A stretch of 64,000 nucleotides of DNA, taken from contig JACVTC010000133.1 in the NCBI GenBank assembly GCA_016946835.1, positions 2,501 to 66,500 on the forward strand, in the 5' to 3' direction. The position numbers and the translations under genes are program-made. Shown here one piece after another: positions 43,606 to 59,260 of this stretch; position 1 is the stretch's first letter; each line of letters opens with the position of its first letter. The stretch is from Neocallimastix lanati (nom. inval.) (taxonomy: Eukaryota; Neocallimastigomycota; Neocallimastigomycetes; Neocallimastigales; Neocallimastigaceae). The notes beneath the pieces were generated by a model. That model made no database searches, was not told where the DNA came from, and saw only the letters and a list, made by a program, of their open reading frames with translations.

Positions 43606-45462
43606 TTATTTAAATAATTGTGGAATGAAATGTTCAAAACCTCTATACCATACTGGGAAGTCATGAGTACCTCCTGGGTAGACTTCATAGCTAAAGTTAC
43701 CATCTTCAACTTTATCCCATTTACTTAATACATCAACATAATTATAGAAATCACTGAATGGAGTTGGATCATTATCTCCACAAATGGTGTAAAGACGTTT
43801 AATAGTTAAATCCTTCTCTGGGAAATTGGTTTCAATTTTTTCCTTAAGATCATCAGTAAATGGATAGGAGAAGAAACCAAAGTAACTCATGATATCAAGA
43901 CATTCACCAATACCAATATATAATGTTTGGAATCCACCCATGGAAAGACCAGCCATGGCCATATTTTCACGACCTTCTTTAATGTTATAATTCTTTTTCA
44001 TATATGGAATAAGATCGTTTCTAAGTTCACCACCAAATCTATAGTATGGTTCAGTGTAATCATAGTTACCATTTTCTCTGTAATTTCTAGTGGCCATACC
44101 AGTTGGAACAACAAGAATGAACTTTTCAACAGAACCTTCTTCATCCTTTGGTTTAGCCATACCTCTATCCATCATACCCTTAATCTTACCACCAGAACCT
44201 TGGTCGGTAAGACCCCAATTATCTTCAGTTTGACCAAAACCGTGCATTAAGATAAATAATGGATATTTAGTGTCCTTATCTTCTGGATCATAACCTGCTG
44301 GTAAGTAAACCCAAGCTGGCTTGTTGTAAGTATCATTTTCATCATTAGTCATATAATCATGAGTTGGATATTCAATATGTTGAACAGTACCTCTGTCACT
44401 GTCACTTAAACCATCATCTGTAAATTTATCTTCTGGAGTACCTTCAATCTTATTGAATTTAACCTTCTTAATTTGAACCTTTAATTCATCATTGTCATTA
44501 TTTCCAGTTTGATAAGCATTGAATTTAAGAGTAAATCCAATAATATCATCATAGGTACAGTTTTCAATAATCTTAGCCTTAATTTCATCTGTAAGTTTAA
44601 CATTCTTAACTAAAGTACCATAGTATTTTCCTGATTCTTCACCAAAGTATTCAACATCTTCAAAACCACTCCAGAAACCAGTGGCATCACGAGAGAAAAC
44701 TCTGAAACCAAAACTTGGAGCCTTAGCATCAGCATTCCATTTTCCATTAACTGGACTAAATACTAATTCAATATCAACGGAATCATAGTTTGAAAGATTA
44801 ATAACTGATTTATCTTTTTTAATATAGAAGACAATACCACCACCGGAACCAGCAGCATTAGCTACATAAGTTACTGAACCATCCTTATTAAATGTAATAT
44901 CAGTAGCTTGTGAACCATCGAAAATTGAACTTTCATCGAAATCATAAATTTTTTCATCACCAACAGTGAAGATATCAGTTGGATATTCATTTGTAGATGG
45001 AGATGTGGTTGGTTCTGGTTCTGGTTCTGGTGTTGGAACTTCAGCTCCCTTTTCTTGGCAGTAAGATTGAATACCACACCATTGATTACTTTCATAACCC
45101 CAAGAACCATCAGCATCTGTTTCATAAACAGTACAACCATGACAACATGGGTATCCTAAAGCATCAGACCAACAAACTTCATCATTAACTCTGTCTTCAT
45201 AAGTTGAAATACCACACCATTCATTGGTTTTCCAATTGTATCCCCAATCACCATTACTGTCATGTTCATAGACAATTGGATTTTTACCAGTACAACATGG
45301 ATAACCAAGACTTTCAGCCCAACAAGTTAATTCAGCAGCTGCTGAATAAGCTATTTATTAAAATTAAATAATTAATTTTAAATATATTAAAATATTATAT
45401 AAATAATATAATAATGATAATAATTTATTATTTAATAATATATATTGATAAACAGACAAAAC

Positions 45463-45493
<31 letters not shown>

Positions 45494-45623
45494 ATAAAAA
45501 AATAAAAAACTAAAAAAATTAATTATTTTTTTATAATTATAAAATTATTTATCAAAATAAAAAATAAAACAAATAATAATTACCGGAGAGTAAAGTTGCT
45601 ATTATTTTAAAAGAATTTTTCAT
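43606..45623 (-). CDS. Secreted feruloyl-esterase-type CE1 enzyme with two dockerins, copy 2
   Basis: Two exons: 45584-45623 ([13 protein letters not shown] plus one base) and 43606-45350, joined over a 233-bp GT-AG intron; 594 residues. Domain order is as in copy 1: signal peptide, dockerin 1 ([11 protein letters not shown] ... WCGI), dockerin 2 ([11 protein letters not shown] ... WCGI), acidic Pro linker, beta-rich domain, CE1 domain. The catalytic Ser is about 483 (AGLSMGG), the His about 576 ([12 protein letters not shown]), and the Asp about 539 (CGDND). [10 protein letters not shown] near 383 is the oxyanion-side loop. No Met occurs between the signal peptide and residue 347, so an ATG-only reading would miss the dockerins. 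By family it acts outside the cell on feruloylated xylan as part of the cellulosome. The catalytic half differs from copy 1 by roughly a third of residues while the rest is almost identical. Confidence 0.9.
45351..45583 (-). other. Intron of esterase copy 2
   Basis: Donor GTAATT (minus, from 45583), acceptor AAATAG (45351-45356). It is in the same place and phase as in copy 1; the length differs (233 versus 267 bp). Confidence 0.8.
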
Positions 45624-45977
45624 TTTCTTTTCTTTTCTTTAAAATAATAAAAATTAAATAAGTATATAAATATATAATTAATTAGATAAATATGTGAATA
45701 AATAAATAATAAATATATAATTAAAAAAATAAATTAAATTACTTTTTACTTTTACTTTTTTTTTTTTTTTTTTTTTTTTATTATTATGATAAAATTATAT
45801 TAAAGATTGATTAATAAATTATTCTATATTTATAAAAAAGTAAATACTTATATATGGAAATTCATATAATACTTACAAAAAAAATATTATTCTTTTTTTA
45901 TTTTTTTTTTTAATGTTATGAAATAAGTGAAATATAATTTCTTTTATATCAAAAAATATATATAAATTAATTAAATT

Positions 45978-46013
<36 letters not shown>

Positions 46014-48004
46014 TCCTTTTAATATGAATATGTCATTTATTCTTATATCGAAGTTTGGCAAACGTATTAATTCAATTATTATTAATGGATAGTTTAGTGT
46101 CACCCAATAATTATTATCTTTGTTATACAATCATTAGATATATAAAAAGTAAAGATATAAAACTTTATTTATATATATATATATAAAAACATAAATACAA
46201 AGATATTTGTAATATTTAATGATAGTAACACCATTAATATTCAAATTTGTAATAATAATGAATCATTATTGATATAAAAAAAAGTTTATTTCAAAATAAA
46301 AAAAAATTTTTTTTAATTTATCTTTTGAAATTAATTAAATATCAAATTAAACATAATTAAACATATAACCGTAACACAAAAAAAAAGGAAATATAAATTA
46401 ATATAAATTAAGCGTGATCTACATAAATTTATAAAAACTAAACATTAAAAATTAAGTTTTAATTGTATGATTGATCAAACTCTATGACTATAATTCCAAG
46501 TTTTTTCTCATATACGGAGGTTTTTAAGGAATATGGTAGATAGGGTTACAGGTATATACTTTTATAATTGAATAAATTATTTTATAATTAAAATATTTAA
46601 TTAATAAATATATATTATTATAACAAAACACATCAATGCAAAAAAATATATGTACATAATATATAATTATATTATTTTATAAATAAAAAATAATGTATAC
46701 GTAATTAATGAAATATTTTATTTTTATTTTTTACTTTGTAGTTAAAATTATATTAAATAATATTAAAAAAAATGTAATTGAATTTATATATATATAAAAA
46801 TGGATATATCTTAATATATTTAAATTTAGTACTACTTCAATTTTTATATTATTGGTATTTATATTATAAATAGTATTCATGTCTAATTTCTTTTAAGAAC
46901 AAATTGTAGTTTATTATTATTTTAATTCCATAAATAAGAAAATAAATAAATGAATAAAAGAATCTTTCACAATACATTAAAACTTTTTAATTAAAAATTT
47001 ATATATATGTAAATTTTTGTTCTTTTAATAGTTTTAAATATAAAAATAGTGTATATAATCTTATATTTTAACTTTATTTATTAATAAAAATAATAATATT
47101 AATTAATTTATTATTTCGTCTCCCCTTTCCATGTTAATATAATTTAAATAATTAAAAGGATTTTATTATATTTTATTATTTACTATTTTAATTTTTTTTT
47201 TTTTTATAAAAATTTTATAAATATATTATTTTACTTATTTGAAATATTAAAATTTATTTATTTATATATATATTTTTTTATTTTTTTTTTTTTATTTCCA
47301 TATGTTTATTTAGATGTTTATGCCTTTTTTTTTTTTTTTTTTTAATTTTCCCATTTCTTTATATGAAATTAATTTAAAAAAAAAAAAAAAAAAAAAAGGA
47401 AATAATATAACTATTTCTTTAGGTGTATTTATTAATTTTTTTCAAATATAATTTAATCATATAATTAAATTTATTTGGTGATGCCTCATATATAAATTAT
47501 TATCTTTTAAAAAAAAAAAAAAAAAACATACCAAAAACCCAGTATCTTTAATTTAATTAATGGTTACACAAGTATCAATTTTATTAACTAATAGAAATTA
47601 TTAATTTTTTAATGATTTCGACATAAATTTATAATATTTTAACATTAAAAATTAAATTGTAAATTTATTAGGTGTAATATACATATAATATACACAGAGA
47701 TTTATATTATTTTAATTATAAAAATAATGACAATAATCGGGAGTAATGAAGTAATAGAATAAATTATAAAAAAAAAAAAAATAAAATAAAATAAAATGAA
47801 ATAACTACTGAAATTATTAAATTTTTATTTAACATATAAAGAACGATTATAATTCTATAACAAAAAAAAAAGATTGATATTAATTTTTACATTTTTTTTT
47901 TAATAAAAGCTTTATCTATTTATTTTTATTTTTATTTTTATTTTTATTTTTATTTTTATTTTTATTTATTTATTATTATTTTTTTTTTGTTTTATTCAAT
48001 ATAT
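45624..48004. other. Intergenic region between esterase copy 2 and the ankyrin gene
   Basis: AT-rich with T-tracts (45758-45780, 45981-46007). Similarity to the copy-1 upstream region is seen at 46195-46275. The (TTTTTA)n repeat at 47922-47968 precedes the 3' end of the ankyrin gene. No gene supported. Confidence 0.55.
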
Positions 48005-51000
48005 TTATTTTTTAGCTCCACTATATTTTAAATAGAGAATCATTTCTTTATAATTATGATGATGTTTATTTTTATTATTATAAACATAATTTATTGGTGT
48101 ATTACCATAGATATCTTTTTCATTAATGTCTGATCCATGCTTCACTAAATATTTTACCATTTCTAAATTATTATTCTTGATGGGATGAACGAGAAGCGGT
48201 CTACCCTTCTTGTCCTTTATATGAATATTGGCTCCCTTTTTTATTAAATATTTTACCATTTCTATATTATTACTTTTCACGGCATAGATTAATGGTGTTT
48301 TACTAGCATAGTTGGTACAATTGATATCGGCACCATTTTCTATTAAATATTTTATCATAACTTCATTATTTTCATTACAGGCATGAATTAGAGGTGTATT
48401 GCCATTTTTATCATTGTCATTAATATTTGCTCCATTTTCTATTAATTTTTGTACTAATTCTATATTATTCAGTTTAATGGCATAGATTAACGGAGTTTTA
48501 CTATATTCATCTTTACAATTTAATTCTGAGCCATGGTCTATTAAACATTTTATAATTCTTTCATTGAAATGATCAAAGGCATAAAATATTGGTAATCGAC
48601 CTCGATCAACTTTTATGGTTAAATCGGTTCCATGTTCAATTAAATAGATGATGTTTTCTTCATCATAAAAATCAAAGGCATATTGTAAAGGGTTATGACC
48701 TTTCTGATCCTTGATATTGATTTCTGCTCCATGCATTACTAAATAGTGGATCATTTCTTTACTATTGGGTTGATAACAGGTATACATCAGTGGAGTTCTA
48801 CCTTCACAATCTTTAGCATTAATATCTGCCCCATGTTCTACCAAATATTTAATGATGTCATCATGATGATGATAACAGGCATAAATTAATGATGTCTTCC
48901 CATATTTATCTTTACGATTGATGTCGGCTTCGTTTTCTATTAAATATTTTACTAATTTTATGTTATTATATTCTGAGGCAAACATTAGGAGCGTCTTATC
49001 GGAGTTATTTTGACATTGAATTTCTGCCCCATTTTCTAATAAATATTTTATCATTTGACTGTTACTTCTGATACAGACAAGCATCAATGGGGTTATTCCA
49101 TTTTTGATTTTAATATTGATTTCGGCTCCATTTTCTACTAAACATTTTATCATTTCACTATTGCTGTTACTGCAGGCATACATCAATGGGGTCCAATCAT
49201 ATTTATCTTTAACATTGATTTCAGCTCCTTTTCCAATGAAATATTTTACCATTTTGATGTTATTATATTTGGAAGTATAAAGTATGGGAGTCTCAAAGGT
49301 ACTGCCATTAGTACTATTGATTTCAGCTCCATTTTCTACTAGATATTTTATCATTTCATTATTATTTTTAATACAAGCATATATTAATGGAGTTTTCCCT
49401 TCCTGATCTTTTATATTTATTTCGGCTTTATTTTCCGTTAAATATTTTACCATTTTAATATTATTATTTTTAATAGTATATATTAAAGCCGTTCGACCAT
49501 ACTTATTTTTAGAGTTTACAATGGATTTCATTTTTATTAAATACCTTATGACGGCTTCATTATTTTCAATACATGAATAGATTAAAGGGGTATTGAGATA
49601 CTGATCTGTAATATTTAAATTGGCACCACTTTCAACTAAATGGCGAACGACTCTAAGATTATTACCTTTAACGGCGAAAATTAAAAAATTTTTATGACTA
49701 TGACTTGCGAAATTTAAATTGATCCCTTTTCGGATTAAATAGTTAATTATAGCTTCATTACTTCGGTTGTAGGCATAGATCAAAAGTGAATTACCATAGG
49801 CATCATGAGTATTGACTTCCGCTCCATTTTCCACTAAATATTTGATAATTTCATTATTATTTTTGATGCATGCAGTGATGATAGGAACTTTATATCTATT
49901 ATTATTTTTAATAACATTTATTTTTGCTCCATGTTCCACTAAATACTTTACTAATTCTATATTAGTATGCTCAATAGCATAAAGTAATGGTGTCATATAA
50001 TATTTATTGACACAATTTATCTTTGCTCCCTGTTCTATTAAATATTTTATAATGATGGTATTATTGTTTTTGCAGGCACATATCAATGGAGTACTATCAT
50101 ATTTATCTTTAATATTTATTTTTGCACCATTTTCAATTAAAATTTTAATAATATCTTCATTATTATTTTTACAGGCATAGATTAAGGGAGTATTATCATA
50201 TTTATCTTTCACATTAACTTCGGCTCCATTTTCCACTAAACACCTTATAATTTCCTTTTTAATATTTTTATCACACAGATGGAGTAAAGGGGTTCGACCA
50301 TTACAATCTTTAGCATTGATTTCAATACCATTTTCTATTAAATATTTTATAATTTCGTCACTAAAATGATTGAGAGCATAACTTAAAAAAGATTGACCAC
50401 GATCAACTTTAATATTTAATTCAGCTCCATTTTCAATTAAATATTTGATAATTACTTCTCTATTTTTGATAGAGTAGTGCATGGGCATTTGACCAGAGTA
50501 ATCTTTAGCATTAATGTCAGCACCATTATCGATTAAATACCTTATATTTTCGTAATTATTATTTATACAACTATAGATTAAAGGGGTTTTACCTTCCTTA
50601 TCTTTAGCATTGACATCAGCACCATGATCTACTAAAATTTCCATACTATCATTATTATTATGAATGCAAGTATAAATTAAAGGAGTTTTATTCTCTTTAT
50701 CTTGAACATTGATTACAGCTCCATGATTTATAAGATAACTTATAATTTCTTGATTATTGTTATCACAGGCGTAGAGTAGTGGTGTTTTATTTTCTTTATC
50801 TCGAACATTAATATTTGCTCCATGTTCCACTAAATTTTTTATAATATTATTATCAATACTTAAATTATAAGAATGAATATAACATACATATATTAAACAA
50901 GATTTACATTCATTATTTTTGTAATCTATTTTTGCTCCTTTTTTAATTAAATAATTTATTATTTCATAATTCCTATTAAAGCAGGCGTACATCAATGGAG

Positions 51001-51278
51001 TTTTATTAAATTTATCTTCGACATTTATTTTTGCTCCATTTTCTACTAAATATTTTACAATATCTATATTATTTCTAAAGCAAGCATATATTAAAGGTGT
51101 TCTCCAATACCGATCTTTAATATTAACTTTGGCCCCGATTTCTACCCAATATTTTATAACCTCGAAATTGACATGATTACATGCGTTAATTAATCTAGAT
51201 TTATAATTTTTAACATTTAAATTATTTACCTTTTCAATTATTTCTTTAAGTTGAATTTTATCTAATTCTGTTTTATAT
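48005..51278 (-). CDS. Giant ankyrin-repeat protein (last exon; start exon not located)
   Basis: The open frame runs from a likely splice acceptor (T9ATAG, intron end at 51279) to TAA at 48005, about 1090 codons. Nearly all of it is roughly 30 consecutive 33-residue ankyrin repeats of the form NGADINAKD..GKTPLIYAC...N.EIIKYLIE, ending YLKYSGAKK. The first residues (YKTELDKIQLKEIIEKVNNL) look like the middle of a protein. No ATG is in frame upstream before a TGA at 51132-51134 [in-frame stop just 5' of the acceptor], so an upstream coding exon is needed. A TTG at 50995 is only an artificial start. Such proteins are interaction scaffolds; expansion of the family is typical for anaerobic fungi. 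No stop or frameshift is seen. Confidence 0.82.
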
Positions 51279-52204
51279 CTATAAAAAAAAAGTAATTGAA
51301 GAGTATATTTTGTTACATCCTTTTGAATGGTTCATAATGAAAAAATTAATTTATAAAATTTATGATAATAATAAAAAATAATAAAATAAAATATAAATAT
51401 AACAAAAAAATAAGAAATATAAGAAATAAATAATTTATATATATAGATAACATTGATATTTGATATTTTATAAATTATATATTTATTTATATATATAATA
51501 GATTAAAAATATATAAATGATTAAATTGCATTAATAAATATATACTATGTAAAAAAAAAAAACATATAATATAATCTTATGTATTACCATTGTTTCTATT
51601 TGATTAAAATTTCAATCTATTGACTTCTAATTTTATAATTGACTTCTTTTAATTTACGTTGTTTTAATTGATTAATTTTTTTTTTTTTTTTTTTAAAAAA
51701 AAAATTAAATTATATTTTTTGAATACTTTATTTGTAAATTAAAAATAATATTATAATTCATATTTATTATATTATATTATATTATATTATATTGAATTTT
51801 TGTATTGAAATTGAAACAAGCAAACAAAAAAAAAGTATACTTTTTTTATTATTAATTTTAATCTTTCAATATATATATTTTTTTAAATAAAAGTTACAAT
51901 TAATAATAATATATATAATTTTTTTTTTAATTTTTTTTTTAATTTTCTTTTTTATTTTTTTATTTTTTTTTTTTTTTAAATTTTATTAATATAATATTTT
52001 AGAACTTTAATATTCCATTATATAAAAAAATTATTATAATCATTAAATTAATAAATAATAATAATATATAATATATAATAATAAATATATAATATATAAT
52101 AATAAATATATAATATATAATAATAAATAATAATAATAATAACAATAATAATAACAACAATATCATATATTATATTATGGATTCAATCTTAACCCTAGAA
52201 ATAT
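51279..52204. other. AT-rich region upstream of the ankyrin gene
   Basis: Expected to include the ankyrin gene's intron and first exon (minus), which I could not identify. Also contains TTATA repeats (51765-51793), T-tracts and ATAATA/ATATATAAT repeats (52060-52150). No other gene seen. Confidence 0.5.
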
Positions 52205-52778
52205 TCGAGAAGAATTCAAAATTCAACATATGAAGATCGGATTAATATTTCAAAAATATTTAAATTATACAAAATATTATGGACTAAAAATAACTAATAA
52301 TATAAATGTTACAGCTTATACGGATGCTGATTTGGGAAATGATGAAGAAACAAAAAGATCTGCTGCAGGTTTCTTAATAATGATGGGAAGTACTTTGATA
52401 ACTTGGTACTCAAAGTTGTGACATTGTATTGCTATATCTACCATGGAGAATGAGTATTATAATCTGAACAAATGCGCTACAATATATATATGGATAATAA
52501 ATTTTTTAAACGATTTAAGTATAAACATAAAATATATAAATATTAATGTGAATAATAAAGCTGTCATATATAAAATTAAAAATGAAAGTAATAATCATAG
52601 ATCAAGATATATAGAATTGAGATTTCATAAAATTAAGGAATTTATTAAGGAAGAAAAAATAAAATTAGAATATGTAAAATTCCAAAAAAGTTTAGCTGAT
52701 TGTTTAACGAAATATCTAAATGAATCTGCAATGAAACAATTAAGAAATATTTTATTAAGAAGAATAAATGAGTACTAA
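52205..52778 (+). pseudogene. Ty1/copia RNase H relic
   Basis: The plus strand reads a copia-type RNase H: LNYTKYYGLKI, AYTDADLGNDEETKRSAAG, TLITWYSKL, then an in-frame TGA (52419-52421) where consensus has a coding residue. It continues HCIAISTMENEYY, NVNNKAVIYKIKN, HRSRYIELRFH and EYVKFQKSLADCLTKYL. Upstream protease, integrase and RT are absent. The polypurine tract and an LTR start follow, so this is the 3' remnant of a plus-strand element unrelated in sequence detail to the 54.5-57.9 kb copy. Confidence 0.82.
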
Positions 52779-52782
52779 ACTT

Positions 52783-52792
52783 ACGGGGGGAA
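52783..52792 (+). promoter_or_regulatory. Polypurine tract of the copia relic
   Basis: ACGGGGGGAA directly before TGTTAG, the expected first bases of the 3' LTR at 52793. The far LTR end was not found. Confidence 0.7.
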
Positions 52793-54514
52793 TGTTAGAA
52801 ATTAGTTCAATAAATTAATAATAAATAAATATATAAATATAAAATAAATCAATGTAAATATAAATAAAAACATAATTAAGGTATAAATTTATGTATATTG
52901 TGACGTATATCATTAAATGATATACATCGTATGAATCAATGTAAAATTATTATTGATAGAAATATAAATTTATAATTGTAAATAATTTTATGTATGAGAA
53001 TTCTTTAATATAAATTTAATAAATAAATGGTGATCAATAAAAGTTATTTTATCATTTCAAATATATAAATTACATAATTTTATACATTTATTACTCATAA
53101 GGATATAAGTTACCATCAATGACAATATATTTACACCATTAATCCAGATAATTCAAAGAAATAAAATGGGTAAATTTATATATTAATCTAATAATTCAAG
53201 AAACTATTTCATTAATTCAGATTCACATTGTTAGTTCTGTTACAACTTATTTTGGTATTATTTGATAATTCTTGTCATTAATATAAAATATTATTCAAAG
53301 ATTTAAATTAATTAAGTTTTAATGGTGGTAATGTTATTAATTCAACTAGTTTCTGATATAGGGATACTTTAAATTATGTAATAATTTGATGAAATGTGAT
53401 AATAATATTTTAATTATTTGATATCTTATTTTACAACTGTTATTTTTACAACATTGAACTAAGATATATATTAAAAATACTGCTTTGTCATTATTAAGGA
53501 TAATTCTTACTATTTAAATTATTTTTTTATTTGTTTTAAAAATTATTTCCAATCATTTACAAAGAACATGTTCTTATATTGACCTACTATTAATCCAGCT
53601 ATAACATAATTAGAAGTATTTTACAGTTAATCTAGATAAATTTCAACTATGAAACTAAAACAAACTCTAATGATAATAGCAATGGTTCATCACTTATTTT
53701 TTAATACAGAGAATATCCCATAAATAACAAAGGTTAAGTTATAACATGATAAATAAGATAAGGAATAATTTGTATTCGGATAATAATTTATTGTGAATTC
53801 ACATAGATTTGGTATTAGAATTATCTTAGATATTTAATAATTCTTAAGCATCTAAATGAAATATGATATAATACAAAGAGTTTACTATTTATGTGGATAT
53901 AATATAAAAATAATTTTATATACATTTCTATCATAAAATGTCACTTCTTGAACAATACCATAAATTTTGAATACTTTACAACTGATACTATTATTTACAG
54001 AAACTATAAAAATATATGCATTTTTATTTATAAATATTATTCATAGTTTTATTAGAATAGATTTGTTTTCAAAAAGTAATTTAAATTGAAAATATGATAT
54101 ACTTCTAAAAACTAAATTTTGAAATTCCTATTTAAAAACAGAATATTACGAATTATATTATGATACTATTTTAATGTTATTTTAATAAATAATTATAAAT
54201 AAATATTAATAAATTATATTTTATAAATATTTTATTATTAGAATTATTTCTGAAAAAATAAGTACAATTAGAAAAATAAATAAATAATAAAGTAATAATT
54301 ATCAATTTACTAAAACATTGAATTTTTTTTTTTTAATTAAAATATAATAATTATAATGTAATAATAAAAAAAAATGTAGTTAATCATATAATATTAAAAA
54401 TAACTATATTTCTTGATAAATAATAATTATTTTATTTGGAAAAAATGATTTCTAATTCTTTAATTATATTTTTGATTTATTTTTAATATAATCAAAATTC
54501 ATTAATTTATTATT
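52793..54514. other. AT-rich region, probable 3' LTR at its left edge
   Basis: It begins TGTTAGAAATTAG as a likely LTR of the plus-strand copia relic; its right boundary is unclear. TATAAATTTATGTATATTGTGACG-type sequence and a ATGATATAC/GTATATCAT-like pair lie near 52910-52930. The rest is gene-free. Confidence 0.45.
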
Positions 54515-54696
54515 TGTTAAAAATATGAAGTTCTAAATGAACTCTTTATAATTTTATTATTTGTTTTAATAATAATATTTTATTTAATAAGGAAGAATCA
54601 CATTACATTAAAAATGATAATTATTACATGTGTTTATATAAATTTTATCTATAATAAAGCATAATGTGTTTAATCTTATTTACTATAATTTTAACA
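54515..54696 (-). repeat. Copia 3' LTR
   Basis: 182 bp with TG...CA ends. It matches 57690-57860 apart from a 5-bp indel near AATCACATT, one other base, and the lost outer 6 bp. Confidence 0.88.
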
Positions 54697-54707
54697 TTCC
54701 CCCTACA
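54697..54707 (-). promoter_or_regulatory. Copia polypurine tract
   Basis: Minus strand TGTAGGGGGAA immediately before the LTR's TGTTAAAA. Confidence 0.75.
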
Positions 54708-54773
54708 TTATGACTTTATTAAAATTTTATTATCAATAATTTATAAATACATTTTATTTATTATTTAATTTAT

Positions 54774-57173
<2,400 letters not shown>

Positions 57174-57527
57174 TGTTTGATTTAATCGTTCGGCACGTCC
57201 ATTTTATTGAGGATAACCAGGAATAGAATGAATGAAACTAATTCCATGATTGTTTAAAAAAAAATAACATTTTTATTGATATATTCTGTACCATTATTTG
57301 ACTTGAAAGTTTTGATAGGTAAATTATATAAATTAGATATTAATTTATAAAATTCAATAAATTTGTCATAAACATCATATTTATTTTTTAAAAGATAAAT
57401 CCAGCATTTCCGACTGTGGAGTCTTTTCATTATCCTTTAGTAATTCATCTTGATTACTTTTAGTTGGGGTAGAAGAGGAAGAAGCAGAACTTACTTCGGA
57501 TATTTCATGAGATTTATTTTTACCCAT
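57174..57527 (-). pseudogene. Copia Gag start fused by deletion to integrase core
   Basis: The minus strand begins MGKNKSHEISEVSSAS at 57527, continues about 44 codons, then at about 57407 joins integrase sequence in another frame: WIYLLKNKYDVYDKF, LPIKTFKSNNGTEY, then after a one-base shift near 57265, LNNHGISFIHSIPGYPQ. The rest of Gag, the zinc knuckle, the protease and the integrase zinc domain are missing, so an internal deletion of roughly 1.5 kb is inferred from usual copia length. Confidence 0.75.
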
Positions 57528-57674
57528 GATCTTAAACATTAATTTTTTAATAAAAATTTAATAAATTATAATTTATATTTATTTATTTAATATGAAATAA
57601 TTTTGAAATAAAATTTTAAATAAATTAAATATTTAAATTAACAATTTCATTATATAATGTTTATAGTCCCTTCT

Positions 57675-57689
57675 ATGAGACTCTTAATC
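57675..57689 (-). promoter_or_regulatory. Copia primer-binding site, complementary to a tRNA-Lys anticodon arm
   Basis: Directly next to the 5' LTR, the plus strand reads ATGAGACTCTTAATC(T), which equals the conserved anticodon stem-loop of eukaryotic tRNA-Lys (CUU) as I know it. The element RNA (minus sense) therefore carries its complement. Internal, half-tRNA priming is established for Drosophila copia and yeast Ty5 with initiator tRNA-Met; here the match is to tRNA-Lys. Confidence 0.6.
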
Positions 57690-57860
57690 TGTTAAAAATA
57701 TGAAGTTCTAAATGAACTCTTTATAATTTTATTATTTGTTTTAATAATAATATTTTATTTAATAAGGAAGAATCACATTTAAAATGATAATTATTACATG
57801 TGTTTATATAAATTTTATCTATAATAAAGCATAATGTGCTTAATCTTATTTACTATAATT
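57690..57860 (-). repeat. Copia 5' LTR (truncated outer end)
   Basis: Aligns with 54515-54696 from TGTTAAAAATATG to TACTATAATT, then diverges into CATTATTATT where TTAACA is expected. Confidence 0.85.
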
Positions 57861-58712
57861 CATTATTATTATATATTGAAAAAAAAATACCAAATTCTTT
57901 AATAATATTTGTTCATTAATTTATCATTATTACGTTTAAAAAAAAAATACTAAATTTTTTAATAATATTTTTTGATTTATTTTTTACGTAATCAAAGTTC
58001 ATTAATTTATTATTATTACACAATTTTATAAATATATATTTATTTTATTAATGATTAATAGATATAAATTTAATATATAATTTGTTGAATTTACATTTAA
58101 TTCATAATTATTGATTATGATAAAATTATAAATAATAAAATGATTATATTATATAACAATCATTTTTAAATGATGAAATAAATATATAAATTTTAGAATA
58201 TTATATTATATTATTTTATATAATACAATATAATATTAAAAAAAATAAAAAAATTTTCATTAAATTTAAAAAGAATTTTCTAAGAATTATAAAAAAAAAA
58301 AAAAAAAACTCTAATAGTAATTTTAAAAATTATTGTTTTCTTTATGACAAATATAAATAAAAATTAAATTCAATCTTTATTTATATATATTGTTATTGAT
58401 ATTAAATTTATATGAATTTAATGATTATTTTTTTTTTATAGTTACTCATATAAATATATATTGGTATTATATACATTTTATAATTAAACATAATTAAATT
58501 TAGAAAACGAATAAAAAATTAATATATTAATAAAAGTGATTACTTAATAACATAAAGAGTCTCAAGTGCTCTTAATTACTTGGTAGTAGAATATAAAATA
58601 TATATTAGAAAACATTAAATGTTTTATTAATTAATTAAAAAAAAGGTGTTAAAATAAAAAAAATTAACGTTAATGAATTCTCTAAAATTAAGAACCTTGA
58701 AGAAATGTATTA

Positions 58713-58895
<183 letters not shown>

Positions 58896-59260
58896 TATAT
58901 AAATTATTTCTTTTTCAATATGATGTATGATAAATTTTAATTAAATGTATAATAATCAATACTCTTAGAGATATCACTACTTCCAAAGTTGAAGATAAAA
59001 ATGATTTTAGTTCTTTGAAAGTCATTAATCTAAAGAAGCTGGAAATATTAAAATTAAAATTGCATTTTTCTTTTTTTCTTTTTTTTTTTTTTTTTTAATT
59101 TTTTTTTAAAAAATAAGAAAAGTTTTTATTAAACTAATATTTATTTAATTGTTAATTTATGTTAAAAATAAGGTATATTAAATCACATTGATAGCAAAAT
59201 TTGGTCAAAGTTTAATTAATATAATATCCTCTTGGATAAATCTTAATGAATTGTAAAGAA

